A stretch of DNA of 64,000 bases from Adiantum capillus-veneris. Lineage: Eukaryota; Streptophyta; Polypodiopsida; Polypodiales; Pteridaceae. Below the pieces are notes generated by a model. The model was not told where the DNA came from. It was given only the letters and a program-made list of their open reading frames with translations, and searched no databases. This document shows positions 26,129 to 37,237 of this stretch, piece after piece. The stretch covers positions 23,326,896-23,390,895 of the forward strand of contig CM043960.1 of NCBI GenBank assembly GCA_014529385.2, in the 5' to 3' direction. The translations under genes were made by a program, and so were the position numbers. The first letter of the stretch is position 1. Each line of letters starts with the position of its first letter.

Positions 26129-26745
26129 ATGTGCAAGCCTTCTTCGACTGCTTACACACCGCCCACCCGTGCTTGGGCGGACGTGGAAGACAACTGGCAA
26201 AACATGACGAGCTACGAAAAATGGACAGCGCCAGAATTATTAGACAGCCAAATTCGCCCGCCCAAGCATGGGCAAGGGTTGAACTACGTCAACTCAGCCA
26301 GGTCACATCGTCAAACCAATAAGCGAAGGCCACGCACTGGCATCACTTTCACTAAGCCCATGCCCCAAATTGACAGGCACACGCATAGGCGATGTGTACT
26401 CAACCTTACTATTGAAGTTATAACATCGAAATTGAATAACCAAGCCAAATTGAAGATTGTCATGTGCAACGTTTCAACACGCTATGAAACAGTGGAACAA
26501 GAGATGGTCCATCAAGTGCACCGTTTCAACACGAAACAATGCAACAAGAGATGCTTCCTTTTCGGAGGCAATTGGGAATGCGCACCAATCGGGCTGGTCC
26601 GAGTCATGACGTCTCAAAACACAGATCACATAGGGGAGAAAAACACAAGCCGTCTTTTCTCCACAGATCCTCATCTTCCCGCACTTCCTTCACGATCGAC
26701 GAGCTTCAAGATTTTATGCCATGCTAAAGTCAATGATGTAGAAGC

Positions 26746-26749
<4 letters not shown>
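26129..26749 (+). CDS. Orphan 206-residue ORF of unknown status
   Basis: This is the longest non-repetitive open frame without recognisable family between 20 and 56 kb. It lies in a more G+C-rich island and ends at a (GA)n tract. Part of the frame comes from a diverged internal duplication of about 70 bp (26468-26510 against 26518-26555, sharing GTTTCAACACG and AACAAGAGATG). There are no membrane segments or familiar motifs, and Arg, His and Thr are frequent. It may be chance, or a decayed gene. I give it no function. Confidence 0.2.
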
Positions 26750-26800
<51 letters not shown>

Positions 26801-26826
26801 AACCATCTCGATAATGAATTAGATTA

Positions 26827-27196
26827 GGAAAAGTTACCAAAATATCCCTAAAATTTGTGGAAATTCTCAAAATACTTCACATTTAAAAAATTCCCAATAT
26901 ACCCTTGCACCATTTTGGAATGGATTTGCCCCAATGGAGATCTATGTTTTAGCATCTTAGACAAATCAATGAGCTCACAAATCGAGGCTCTTGTGTTCAA
27001 AAATGAAGAACAATTTCATCTGAAGAGGCCTCTGATGTTCACAAGGTTAAAAAGGGGTATTTTGGGAATTCTTACAAAATTGAAAGGCATTTTGGGATTT
27101 TTGGCCAAATAAGAGGGGTACATTTGAATTTTTTAAAATTTGGGGGTTATTCTGGGAATTTTCACAAGTTCCAAGGGTATTATGGTAAATTTTTCC
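26827..27196. mobile_element. Mutator-like MITE, 370 bp
   Basis: The first ~80 bp (GGAAAAGTTACCAAAATATC...) and the reverse complement of the last ~80 bp (GGAAAAATTTACCATAATAC...) align at roughly three quarters identity, giving long terminal inverted repeats. The element is flanked by a perfect 9-bp duplication ATTAGATTA (26818-26826 and 27197-27205), the size made by Mutator transposases. The centre encodes nothing, so it depends on a transposase in trans. Confidence 0.85.
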
Positions 27197-27205
27197 ATTA
27201 GATTA

Positions 27206-28245
27206 TAATGCCATGGGGACTGCATGCTTCTTATATACTACTTTGAGGTCCATAAGTAGCCCCCTCAAGGCATTGCTCTACACAGAATCATGTCAAATAA
27301 GTAAAATAAATACCAACGGGGACTCTTCTACGTAATGTGGTATACAATTTAATTTTTTGTGGGAGCTCAACATGGCATTTTTCAAGTCGTTCTTCTTGTA
27401 TACTTTTTTGGGTGTATGAGGGGAGCGATCGGGCGTGCCCTACCCGACTCCGAAAACAAAACAAAACATTTTTCTAGTTAATAGCTTCTTCATCGACTTG
27501 GTCTTCCTTCATATGTCCACTATGAGTAGCAAAGAGGCATTCTCTCTCATGCATTCTCTCTTGGCTCTACGCTTCGGCATCGTCGACTTTGACACGTACA
27601 ACCTCGCTGTGAGTGATTATATACATGGATGTGGATGTTCCTCCACATCCGAAAAATGTTGTATACAGACACCCTTAGTATAGAATGGATTGAGTTTTTA
27701 GGTACGTAAAAATTCGTCCTTTTTTTCACAAAGCCTAAAACTGAGAGTACTTCATACATTTACTTATGCATTCACCAAGACTTCAAATAAAGACTAGCAA
27801 ATCAACAGTACACAATTACAAATGCCAAAAACTACAGTCCACGACTCTAACCGAACAATGAAAACGCAAAGTTGAGATTAGCTAACCATTGATAAATGTC
27901 TACAGACAAATAGTATCAGATGTCTACTACCATGGTCACATAAAACTAAGAGCATCAAAATCAATACAAAGAACTAGTAAGCACTAACAACCGCACACTC
28001 AGCACTGCACTCAAAAGCCATCATCATCATCAGAGGACGATGAAGATGATGATGAGGACTGAAATAGGGTTGAAGATGATGACGAGGACTGAAATAGGAC
28101 TGAAATCGACTGAAATAGGGCTGTATTTTAAATTTGAAAAAAACACATGTACGGAACCTATCCGTACGTACTGAACCGTACGGTACGGATAGAATCTATA
28201 CGTACATACGGATGCAACCTTGATGCAGAACAAGGGGATTCTTAA
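27206..28245. other. No gene seen; CGTACG-rich cluster near the end
   Basis: Short ORFs only (for example 27435-27683). At 28020-28110 there are GATGATGA and GGACTGAAATAGG repeats. At 28150-28215 CGTAC and GTACGG recur, including ACCGTACGGT and neighbouring palindromes. Confidence 0.5.
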
Positions 28246-28992
28246 AAAGCTTTTCATATCTATCATCAGAAAATGAAAAAGCAAGGTCTACTCCCAAAAA
28301 TAGTGACCTTTACAAACAGTTTGAAAGCTTGCGTTAGCACAGCACCGCTCAGAGTTGGCAGTAGAATAGCTGCTCACGTTCTTTGGGAAGCTGGATTGGT
28401 ACAGGTTGAGAAGACTCTTGTTGACATGTATGGATGATGTGAGAGCCTGGCTGACGTACGGAAGACATTGGATGCCATGCCCAATAGACAGCTTGTGACA
28501 TGGAATGGGCTTATTACTGGGTATGTTCGTCAAGGAGAGAATAATGCTGTCTTCCCTCTCATGTCAAGGATGAGAAATGAAGACTTTCAGCCAAATGGAG
28601 TGAGACTGCTATGTGTTCTCCATGCGCTTAATCATGCTGGTCTTGTGGATAGGGGTAAGAATTATTTCAATGCTATGAAAAGACAGCACCGTCTTCATGG
28701 AGGCATTTTGCACCACAACTGCATGATTGATTTGCTTAGCCATGCAGGTCGTTTTGATGAGGTTTGGACATGGCTCCAAGAGATCCCTATACAATCAAAC
28801 CTTGATTTTTGGATTACAGTTCTGAGCGTATGCCAAACATGGGGAAATGCAAGTCATGCTTTTGAAAGTCTTGTAAAACTGGATAGAAGCAACAAGGCTG
28901 CATTCGTCACAATGGGACATATCTACGCAAATGCCAACATGTGGCATGTATTTCTTCCTTTCTGGATGGATCATCCGAGAAGGCTCCCCTAA
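28246..28992 (+). pseudogene. Pentatricopeptide repeat (PPR) pseudogene fragment
   Basis: A single frame from about 28246 reads as consecutive PPR motifs: AFHIYHQKMKKQGLLPK, VTFTNSLKACVSTAPL, TLVDMYG then a TGA (28435-28437), then CESLADVRKTLDAMPN, LVTWNGLITGYVRQGEN, NGVRLLCVLHALNHAGLVDRG, HHNCMIDLLSHAGRFDEV, and WITVLSVCQTWGNASHA near the end. This is the P/L/S layout of plant organelle RNA-editing and RNA-processing factors. A TAA at 28243 upstream, the internal TGA and the loss of both ends show it is a relic. The wording is most like seedless-plant PPR proteins (my recollection of the family). Confidence 0.85.
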
Positions 28993-30004
28993 AAATGCTC
29001 TTTACATCATGATGATCAAGAGGGGATGCTTATGCATGGCTATAATTTGGATTGACAAAGCATCCCCCTTCATGTTGCCCAGTTAGGTGTGAAGATCCCC
29101 CAAAATCTGAGTAGGCTTTGTGAAAGAGGACAGCCATTAAAACCCACAAGAAATATCCCTTGCAATGGTCGACACGTCTCGCCCTCACCCATCTTTTGAA
29201 GGGCCCTGTTTGTGTGGTGTTTACACATACAAAACGTTTCCTTAATATTGTTTCACTCTGCATCTCTAAGGGAGGCAGCAGAGGCTGGACCTGCACACAG
29301 TTTCGAAGCTTTGAGAGCACTTGAGAGACCATGAGCAGACATGAAGCTTCAGGCTAATTATGGTTGTTTGGTACGTTGTTACACCAACTCTTCTCATTGG
29401 TGCAGAGATTTGGGGGCTCTATTGTACAAAAAGGGCGCCGTTGGTGGAATGACACGCAGAGGAGATAGACACGCCAATGATTGCACTTATAATTCAATCT
29501 CAGTACTTCATGAGATTATTAAGGTAGTACGGTATGAGACTGTTAGGGTGGATGGATGCTGCTCCATTCGTCACTGCAGAACTATTCCAAGCAAAGACAT
29601 TACTCCATAGGATATGAGAGCTGTCCCAACAGAGATATCCCTGCTTGGCATTCATCCCCTTCAAGCAACTTCTTGATGAGGGGGACCCTCAATGCTGGCA
29701 TTGTAGGATGCGGACGTGGTTGGCTTTAGATGGCTTGAGTACTGATGCCTTTCTGCTCTTCAACTACAGCCTTGATAGTCCATTCCTCGATCATGGTCGC
29801 ACAAATCTGAATCAGGTTGTTCAGCTACAGAGCGGAAACTTTTTGGCAAATTACCAGAGAACATTTTCTACTAACCTCTACCGATGGTTTTATAATATGC
29901 CCTACATGTATGGACATACCATTCACATGATATCAAGACTTGCTATTGGATAAATGTGTCTCTTAAAACAATCTGAGATTGGACACAGTTAGATATGAAG
30001 GTAC
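28993..30004. other. No recognisable gene
   Basis: Open frames at 29341-29610 and 29645-29953 (+) and 29030-29332 (-) resemble nothing I know. The last part may be the left portion of the LTR interrupted by the F2 solo LTR. Confidence 0.4.
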
Positions 30005-30177
30005 TATCAAAGGTGGCAACGGAAGATGCAATGAGGACAAGACCTGGCTCGTGATCCGGTGGGTGCCTCAACTCCAATCTAGAACACCTGCAATGCCAAA
30101 CACATGAACAAGGCACACCTTGGAGCACACCTGTGGAGAAGAGAGATCACATAGGTAGAATGAGACAGGACATCAGA

Positions 30178-30257
<80 letters not shown>

Positions 30258-31143
30258 GGAAAGGCTCTCCATGTTGATAACAATCTGCTCATACAAGTGA
30301 CCAAGGGTGGTCCGGCATAGAACTGACATGCCGTTGGATACACCCGAGGACACACACAACTACGACTGCTACTGATACTGCCACTGCTCCTGCACACGAG
30401 ACCACTGTCACAGTCTCCACATGGGCTGTACCGAGTTGCATCTCCTCCCGGCAACAGGATGGATCTGGAGAGAGAGGGATCAAGGCTCAAGGCTGCCATA
30501 GTATGGCTGACCTCTAGAGGGAGAAGGAATCCTCTGCTCTCCTAGGCTTGCATCAGAGATGCACTCCCTCTGCATGAGATAGTCCACCATAGGGATGCCC
30601 TGAGGAGAAAACGCTAGGAAGGGTGCCTGCTGCCCACTGCATCTGCTACCCAAGGAAAACATTGGGGCTAAACTGTTGTGCAAGAAAACGCTGGACTGAT
30701 CTATGCCAAAACGCTAGGCTGATCTGCACCAAAACGCTAGGCTGATCTGGAGGAGAAACTCCAGGCTGATCTGCACCAAACCCCTCTGGGGCACCCAAGG
30801 GAGGGCGCCCCCCTTCGGGCACTGCATGCCTGAGCAAAGAAGTGACTCCCTGGTGCCCGACCCAACCCTATGGCTCCACGATCTTGTAAAAGGAGGGGAA
30901 AATGGGGAAAGGCTACAAGATACATGGAGAAAAATATGGGGAGCCTAGGATAAAATATCCCAGGCCTCCAGGAGCCTATGTGACCATGGAACAAAGCCAA
31001 AACCCGAGCTAAACATGGCTAGACATGACCTGACATGAGTGAACCTCACACTGGCTGAGCACAGCCACAAAACAGCCCTCACTCCCTAATCTGCTCCTGG
31101 GAGATACCGGAGCTACCACCGGACAGGAATATGAACTCTAACA
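30005..31143 (-). repeat. F2-family solo LTR with perfect target duplication
   Basis: 1139 bp, homologous to 44129-46456 once the insertion in that copy is removed. Flanks are GGTAC at 30000-30004 and again at 31144-31148. On the minus strand it starts TGTTAGAGTTCA and ends GCCACCTTTGATA, the last bases being a decayed ACA. It contains a (GA)n run at about 30190-30253 and, near 30690-30760, four AAACGCT-type motifs. A complete single LTR with a clean duplication indicates recombination between the two LTRs of a full insertion. Confidence 0.9.
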
Positions 31144-32690
31144 GGTACGTCATGAGAAGACATCATAGCCAGGTGTGCCATCAAGAGGTCAAAGAAACAC
31201 TACATATGCTGTCAGGGAGGGGCGCCAATACTCTTTGGGGTGGAATTCCGCCACTCCGTGTCGCGTGTCGTCTCTCTCTTTCAGTTCAGTTGTTATTGAA
31301 GTTCTAAAAAGTCTGTTCAGTCTGTTCTTTTCTATTGGCACGTGGTGCCCGTGTTGTGACAGTGGTATCAGAGAGCAGAGGTGGAGTATGTATGCCGTTG
31401 AACTGTTTACTGTGAGATCTATGGAAGGACCATTACCGATCACCAATAAGGAAATTATAAATCTCAATACGCAAAAAAAGAGAATTGATTACAGCTAGGT
31501 CTTGTGCTTGCTGTAAGAAATGCCATGGCAAGGGAGTGGACACGAATGCATGGAAGGGGGATGAAAGGCAGAACAAGAGAGAGAACAGAATAGAGACGGA
31601 AGAGGGAACTGGTGGTTACCAAGAAACAAGCTCAACTATACCAATCACAAGGACTAGAAGGTAGTTGTGGAGGCCTATTGTAGACCAACCTTATTTTGAT
31701 AATGCATCCTTGATTTGATCGGCCAAACATTCCCAAGCTACAAGCGGTAAAGCAAGCAAGGAGGTATATGGTAATCAAATGCTTACTCATCTCACCTATT
31801 ACTGATAACATTCACAAGCTACAAGAGATAAAGCAAGCAAGAAGGTATATGGTAATCGAATGCTTACTCATCTCACCTAGGAGTTAGTGCCTTCTACACA
31901 ACCTTGGTTACTTCGGGGAGGACCTAAATTGAGATGGGAGGAGCTTGTTCCCATGGTGTTGGATTAAGGTGCCCAATCACGGAGCTCTAGACGTAGAGGG
32001 GGCTCTAAGGCCTTGACTGAACAAATATCTAGGACATCAAAGGTGATAATCCCAGATCTGGTGGAACTCACATCCAACACGTTATTTGTCTCGAGTGCAG
32101 TGAACCATGCCATATTGAGAGAAATTGTCCAAAGTCGTCTGATTCAGTTCACTCGGTATTGGATTCGCATTCTTGCGATGCAACTTCTTCTCCCTCGTGT
32201 TGTGGCATTCGTACAATCACCAATTTTTAACCAAATGGTCTTGAGACTTAAGAGGGGGTTTGCGGACTACACTCAAAGATGTGTGGGAAAATAGCAAATT
32301 TTTATGGCATCTTACTCGGACATACGTTCGGGTGGTTGCTGCAGCTTCCTTGGGAGAGCCTAGCGGATCTATCGAGACTTTTGAGGATGATGTGGTGGAC
32401 AATACGAAGGTTTCTCATCTTCATGATCCTCGAGCACACGACACTTGTATGTTGGCTTCTGGCATTGCGAGCATGTTATTGGAGCATGATGGCTCGACTC
32501 AATCTCGAGGTGGCGTGGTTAATCTTGTACCTATCTATCTACTTGTTGAAAGTATACGAGGTGGAGTTCTAGTCTGTACGATTGACACGTTCGTACGACC
32601 CAACGGACAAACAATGGTGGCAATTACAAGCTTGGACACTCCAAGCAATAAATCGATCACAACACACAAACAAAATCTGCAAATAACTTA
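31144..32690 (+). mobile_element. Partial LTR retrotransposon with gag zinc knuckle
   Basis: An LTR end (...GTTGTGACA at 31361) is followed by the primer-binding site TGGTATCAGAG at 31363-31373. Seven hundred bases on, the frame through 32060-32140 encodes CLECSEPCHIERNCPK, an intact CX2CX4HX4C zinc knuckle (32087-32128) as in retroelement gag. The rest is out of frame; I cannot identify pol. An 81-bp tandem duplication occupies 31726-31882. The right end is lost at a (GA)n run (32699-32759). The LTR was split by the F2 insertion ending at 31143. Confidence 0.6.
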
Positions 32691-32694
32691 ACTT

Positions 32695-32763
<69 letters not shown>

Positions 32764-33119
32764 TCAACCCAGAACGGCGGAGTTCCGTTGCCACATGCAC
32801 TGGCTCCAAAAGATTGGCGCCCCTTTTGGTATTTCTTAATTATTGCTTCACAAAGGTACAATATAGCCGGCCTGTACAACGTAGAGGGCGCTACTAGTTC
32901 AATTACTTGTTAACTTTACAAAAAGCACTCCGAAGAAAAGAGAACACAGTTGCATCCAGCAACTAGAATGTCACTGCGCACACGAGACCAACACCCTGTA
33001 GGTCCCAAAAGTTGGCGCCCCTTTCGGTATTTCTTTATTCAATTATTAGTTGACGATCCGTACACTTAGACCACACTCACAAAGCTGTCCAAACCTAGCG
33101 AGGGCTGAAAATGCAGGTT
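32691..33119. other. Microsatellite and short direct repeat; no gene
   Basis: (GA)n occupies 32699-32759. The string TTGGCGCCCCTTT(T/C)GGTATTTCTT appears at about 32814 and 33009, and inverted at about 43555-43570. Confidence 0.7.
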
Positions 33120-33237
33120 TCTGACATGATGATTTGAATGATAATGATAGAGCATGATGATTTGCATGATCACGATGTGATTTCTCACAAGCATGATGAT
33201 TTGCATGATCAAGATGTGATTTCTCACAAGCATGATG

Positions 33238-34422
33238 TGTCATGTGACACATCCAACCCTATGTGTCCGTGGACAAGCTACAGCATGATCAGGGTTCAGT
33301 CAGTCCAGTTGGTCTAGATTAGAAGTGATCTGGCACTTTTGTGAGTCTATTCGTAGACCGTGCATGCCCAATCACTTGGCATAGATGCATATCCTCTGGT
33401 TGCACACAGCATGATCATTAGTATTCCCACCAGAATCCATTAGAATCACTTAGGGAAATTTTCCAGTGATTTTAGCCTATTTTTGACATTTTTCACTTAT
33501 TAATTTAAGTGACTTTCTAACAAAAGTAGGTAGGGCAATTTTGCTAAGAAAATATATAAGCAAACCCAAGTTAGCACTTTCTGGCAAAAGAGGCAACAAG
33601 AGCTCCCCGCTCAACAGGCACCTTCTCAGCAAGAACCCCATCAGAACCCTGGCGTTTGCAGATTCCCTTCATTGCCAGACACTTTCCATCCTTGGCGTTT
33701 TGCAGATTTGCTTGATCGCCACAGATACCTAGCCCTAGCGTTTTGGGTTTCCCACTAAGCCTGGCGTTTTTGCATATCCTCAGCATCTCCTACAGTGCCG
33801 TAGCGTTTTCAGCTTGCATCACCGCCACAGTCGCAGAATTGACCAGCGTTTTTACTAACGCTACCACAGCCATCAGCGTTTTTGGTTTTCAGCCCTTACT
33901 ACGTCAGATGGTCAGCGTTTTCAAGCATATTGGACAGCAGCAAATTCAGCCCTAGTTGGTTGCAGAAGATAGCTATTTTCAGCCCATAAAAACGCAGACA
34001 AAACAGTCATTTTCAGCCACCGAAACAGTCCCGAAATTCAGCAAATAGAAGACCACAGATTTCAGCCCTAAAGTCGTCATCGTCATCACCGTCGTCGTCA
34101 TCGGCATAGTCCAAGTTGCATCAGTCCATTGCATACGCATTGTACCACTTTGTGCAATCATAAGTAGACCACTCTCGCCGACGAGAGTGGGGCCTTCGGA
34201 GGAGGGTTTTACAACGTCTCTGGTGTCGTATCTCTCTTCTCTCTCTATCTCTCAGTCTCATACATTTGCACGCATAGTGTCCATTCACTTTGTTTGTGAT
34301 CATAGCACTTTCCATTAAGAACGGAAGGCTCTCCCTTCCATAAGAACTAAAAGGAACCTTGAGCACAGTTCGAAGCACTCATCTTGAGCAGAGCGCAAAC
34401 AATCATTCCACTGCACCTTACA
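33238..34422 (+). repeat. F1 LTR 1 (5' LTR of the inserted element)
   Basis: It starts TGTCATGTGACA and ends CACCTTACA. A TATA box TATATAAG lies at 33553-33560. AGCGTTTT-type motifs occupy about 33650-33925. A CCACTCTCG/CGAGAGTGG hairpin lies at about 34170-34191 and a GGAAGG/CCTTCC hairpin at about 34322-34338. The primer-binding site TGGTATCAAAGC follows at 34424. It is closest in sequence to LTR 4 (39069-40206). Confidence 0.9.
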
Positions 34423-34423
34423 T

Positions 34424-34435
34424 TGGTATCAAAGC
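34424..34435 (+). other. Primer-binding site of the F1 element
   Basis: TGGTATCAAAGC differs from the initiator-Met tRNA complement at one base and lies 1 nt after the LTR end. Confidence 0.85.
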
Positions 34436-34862
34436 TTTGGCAGTGTTCTGTATCACTCAAGGAAAGAACCACAAGAACCACAAGAACTTTTTTTGCTTGT
34501 TCAGGTCGCACGAACCCAAGTTCGCTTGGGCGTGTCGATTCCTAATCATGTTTTGTTGAAGAGTGACACGAATCCCAAGAACTAAGGGCTTGTCCAGCCT
34601 CCCCTTGTGTCTCTTTTCACTCATTGAGAGCGGACCGTGCACTTAGCGGCCGGCCAATCGATGTGAGGTGGGAAAAAGCAACCTTGGTGTGAGCGCAAGG
34701 CCGCCAAGGGGTGCGCCCGCGGAAAGGAGTAGAATTCGGGTGAAGAGAAGATCCTTCTCAAACACGGTTTGCAAGCGAAAGAAAACCTCAAGATCCTCAA
34801 GAACCCAAGTTCCTCGTGAACTTAAGAACCCACAAGAACCCACAAGCATCCACAATTGCAGA

Positions 34863-35315
34863 ATGGTCATCACTCAAAGCGGGATGGATACTTCGCTTGG
34901 AGGTGATGAGCATGAGAGAGGCGAAGAAGAATTTTCCCCACCAGGAGGTTTTTCCGACCCTCCCCCTTTCCCATCTACGACAAAGATTGCACTAACTCCT
35001 ATGGAGGAGTTGGACCAAGAAAGAGAAGGCGAAAGAAAGGCCTATGAAGAAGAAATGGTAGCCATAGATCATGAATACGAAGAAGAAATGGCAGCCATAC
35101 AGCGTAAGTACGACTTGGAAGAAAAAGAAATTCAAGCCAAATTTGATCGAGAGAACAAAGCAAGACAAGCAGAATTTGATCGTGAGAACAAAACCCTAAA
35201 AGAACAGAGCGACCGACACAACAAGGAGTTCTGGCGACTCTTTTCTCAAGTTCAGGCACAGATGAGAGATTCGGGAAAAGGAGACTCTCTCAGTCTCTTC
35301 TTCTCCAACGCATGA
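34863..35315 (+). CDS. F1 ORF1: coiled-coil protein with conserved N-terminus
   Basis: 150 residues. The start was chosen because the minus-strand F1 copy (53746-54054) begins at the equivalent Met. Residues 1-40 are shared by both copies, including SGMDTS, GGDEH, GEEEFSPPGGF and DPPP. After them comes a charged coiled coil with repeats such as FDRENKARQAEFDRENK. It occupies the gag position, after the primer-binding site, but has no zinc knuckle or capsid motif I recognise. It may be a structural protein that co-assembles with the particles of a helper element. That role is inference. Confidence 0.55.
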   Translation: MVITQSGMDTSLGGDEHERGEEEFSPPGGFSDPPPFPSTTKIALTPMEELDQEREGERKAYEEEMVAIDHEYEEEMAAIQRKYDLEEKEIQAKFDRENKARQAEFDRENKTLKEQSDRHNKEFWRLFSQVQAQMRDSGKGDSLSLFFSNA

Positions 35316-35325
35316 TACACAAGAT

Positions 35326-35807
35326 TTGCATGATTATGAGAAGCATGATGATTTGAATGATATTGATAAGCATGATGATTTGGATGACAATGACAAGAAT
35401 GATGATTTGCATGATCAAGATGTGATTTCTCACAAGCATGATGATTTGCATGAAGATGACGTGGTTGTTCACAAGGATGATGAGTTAGTTGATGCTTTTT
35501 CTAGAGAAGCTAACCTCGTTGCAAATTCGATCAATCACGAAGGATCGATCTTGGCTCTTGAGTCGAGGTCCAAAGAACCCCCTCTGGAAGAACCGATCTT
35601 GGCTCTCGAGCCTAGGTCCAAAGAACCCTCACAGGAAGTATTATGTGTTCGCATGATTGATACGCACGCATTGTTCGAGTGTTTCAATCGTAATCGTTTC
35701 TTGTATTTTAGTCAGCATCATTATGTGATCCCTTTTCCTAGGCATGACATATTGTATGTTGGGCACGTTTCACTCATGGATGAGCACGAATGTATGCGGA
35801 ATTTTTC
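35326..35807 (+). CDS. F1 ORF2, N-terminal part (KHDDL repeats), cut by an LTR
   Basis: It lies 11 bp after ORF1 in another frame. It starts with acidic repeats of the type KHDDLxDxD (about 50 residues), then two near-identical LALE(S/P)RSKEP blocks, then a conserved stretch (VLCVRMIDTHALFECF, VIPFPRHDILYV, LMDEHECM) that recurs at 37021-37200, 40405-40580 and on the minus strand at 53237-53500. F1 LTR 2 interrupts it at 35808. I recognise no family. Repetition in several copies shows it is an element-encoded protein, not chance. Confidence 0.5.
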
Positions 35808-37020
35808 TGACGTGACACATCCAACCCTATGTGTCTATGGACAAGCTACAACATGATCAGGGTTCAGTCAGTCCAGTCAAGTCTAGATTAGCAGTGATCT
35901 GGCACTTTTGTGAGTCTATTCGTAGACCGTGCATGCCCAGTCACTTAGCATAGATGCATATCCCTCTGGTTGCACACAACATGATCATCAGTATTCCCTT
36001 AAGAATCCATCAGATTCCTTCAGGGAATTTTCCAGTGCATTTAACCTATTTTCCCTATTTTTGGCATTTTTCACTTATTATTTTTAAGTGACTTTCCAAC
36101 AAAAGTAGGTAGGGCAATTTTGCTAAGTTAATATATAAGCAAACCCAAGTTAGCACTTTCTCGCAGAAGAGGCAACAGGAGCACATGCTCAACAGGAACC
36201 TTCACAGCAGAACCCGCAAGAACTCTTGGCGTTTTGATCTCCCAATCCTCGCCAACACACATCAGCCCCTAGCGTTTTCTAGCGCTAGGCCAACTCCCCT
36301 TTCCTGGCGTTTTTCCCCAGTCTTGCATGATCGTCATCATCATCAGCATCCTAGCGTTTGCATATTCCTCCCATCGCCAGAAGCATCAGTTGCTAGCGTT
36401 TTTCAATCTGAGCCCATCAGCGTTTTGGAGTCCAACAATCCCAACGTTTTTGGATAAGGATGCAATCAGCCCAGCGTTACTGGTTTTCAGCCAAAGCCAC
36501 ATCAGAACCACAGCGTTTTCAGCAAGCCTTAACAGCAGCAGATTCAGCCATAGCCATTGCAGATACACCTCATTTTCAGCCCATAAAAACGCAGCCAAAC
36601 CAGTCATTTTCAGCCACCGAAACAGTCCCGAAATTCAGCAGATAGAAAGACCACAGATTTCAGCCATAAGGTCGTCGTCATCATCACCGTCGTCGTCATC
36701 GGCATAGTCCAAGTTGCATCAGTCCATTGCATACGCATTGTACCACTTTGTGCAATCATAAGTAGACCACTCTCGCCGACGAGAGTGGGGCCTTCGGAGG
36801 AGGGTTTTACAACGTCTCTGGTGTCGTATCTCTCTTCTCTCTCTATCTCTCAGTCTCATACACTTGCACGCACAGTGTCCATTCACTTTGTTTGTGATCA
36901 TAGCACTTTCCATTAAGAACGGAAGACTCTCCCTTCCATCAGAACTAAAAGGAACCCTGAGCACAAGTCGGAGCACTCATCTTCAGCAAAGCGCAAACAA
37001 TCATTCCACTGCACCTAACA
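35808..37020 (+). repeat. F1 LTR 2, flanked by 172-bp direct repeats
   Basis: 1213 bp. The start is shortened (TGACGTGACA) and the end is CACCTAACA. The TATA box is at 36132-36139. Nine motif copies lie at 36230-36520. The internal-region sequence at 35636-35807 abuts its left end and is repeated at 37021-37191 abutting its right end. Confidence 0.85.
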
Positions 37021-37237
37021 AAGTATTATGTGTTCGCATGATTGATACGACGCATTGTTCGAATGTTTCATTCGTGATCATTTCCTGTATTTTAGTCAGC
37101 ATCGTTATGTGATCCCTTTTCCTAGGGATGACATTGTATGTTGAGCACGTTTCTCTCATGGATGAGCATGAATGTATGCGGATTTTTCATAAATAGCTGA
37201 AAAGTATGTATGTAAGGAAATCACATTCCATGTCTCT

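Noticed and set aside
32812-33030. TGGCGCC as a retrovirus-type Lys-tRNA primer-binding site
   Set aside because: Matching stops after about eight bases and no LTR end precedes it.
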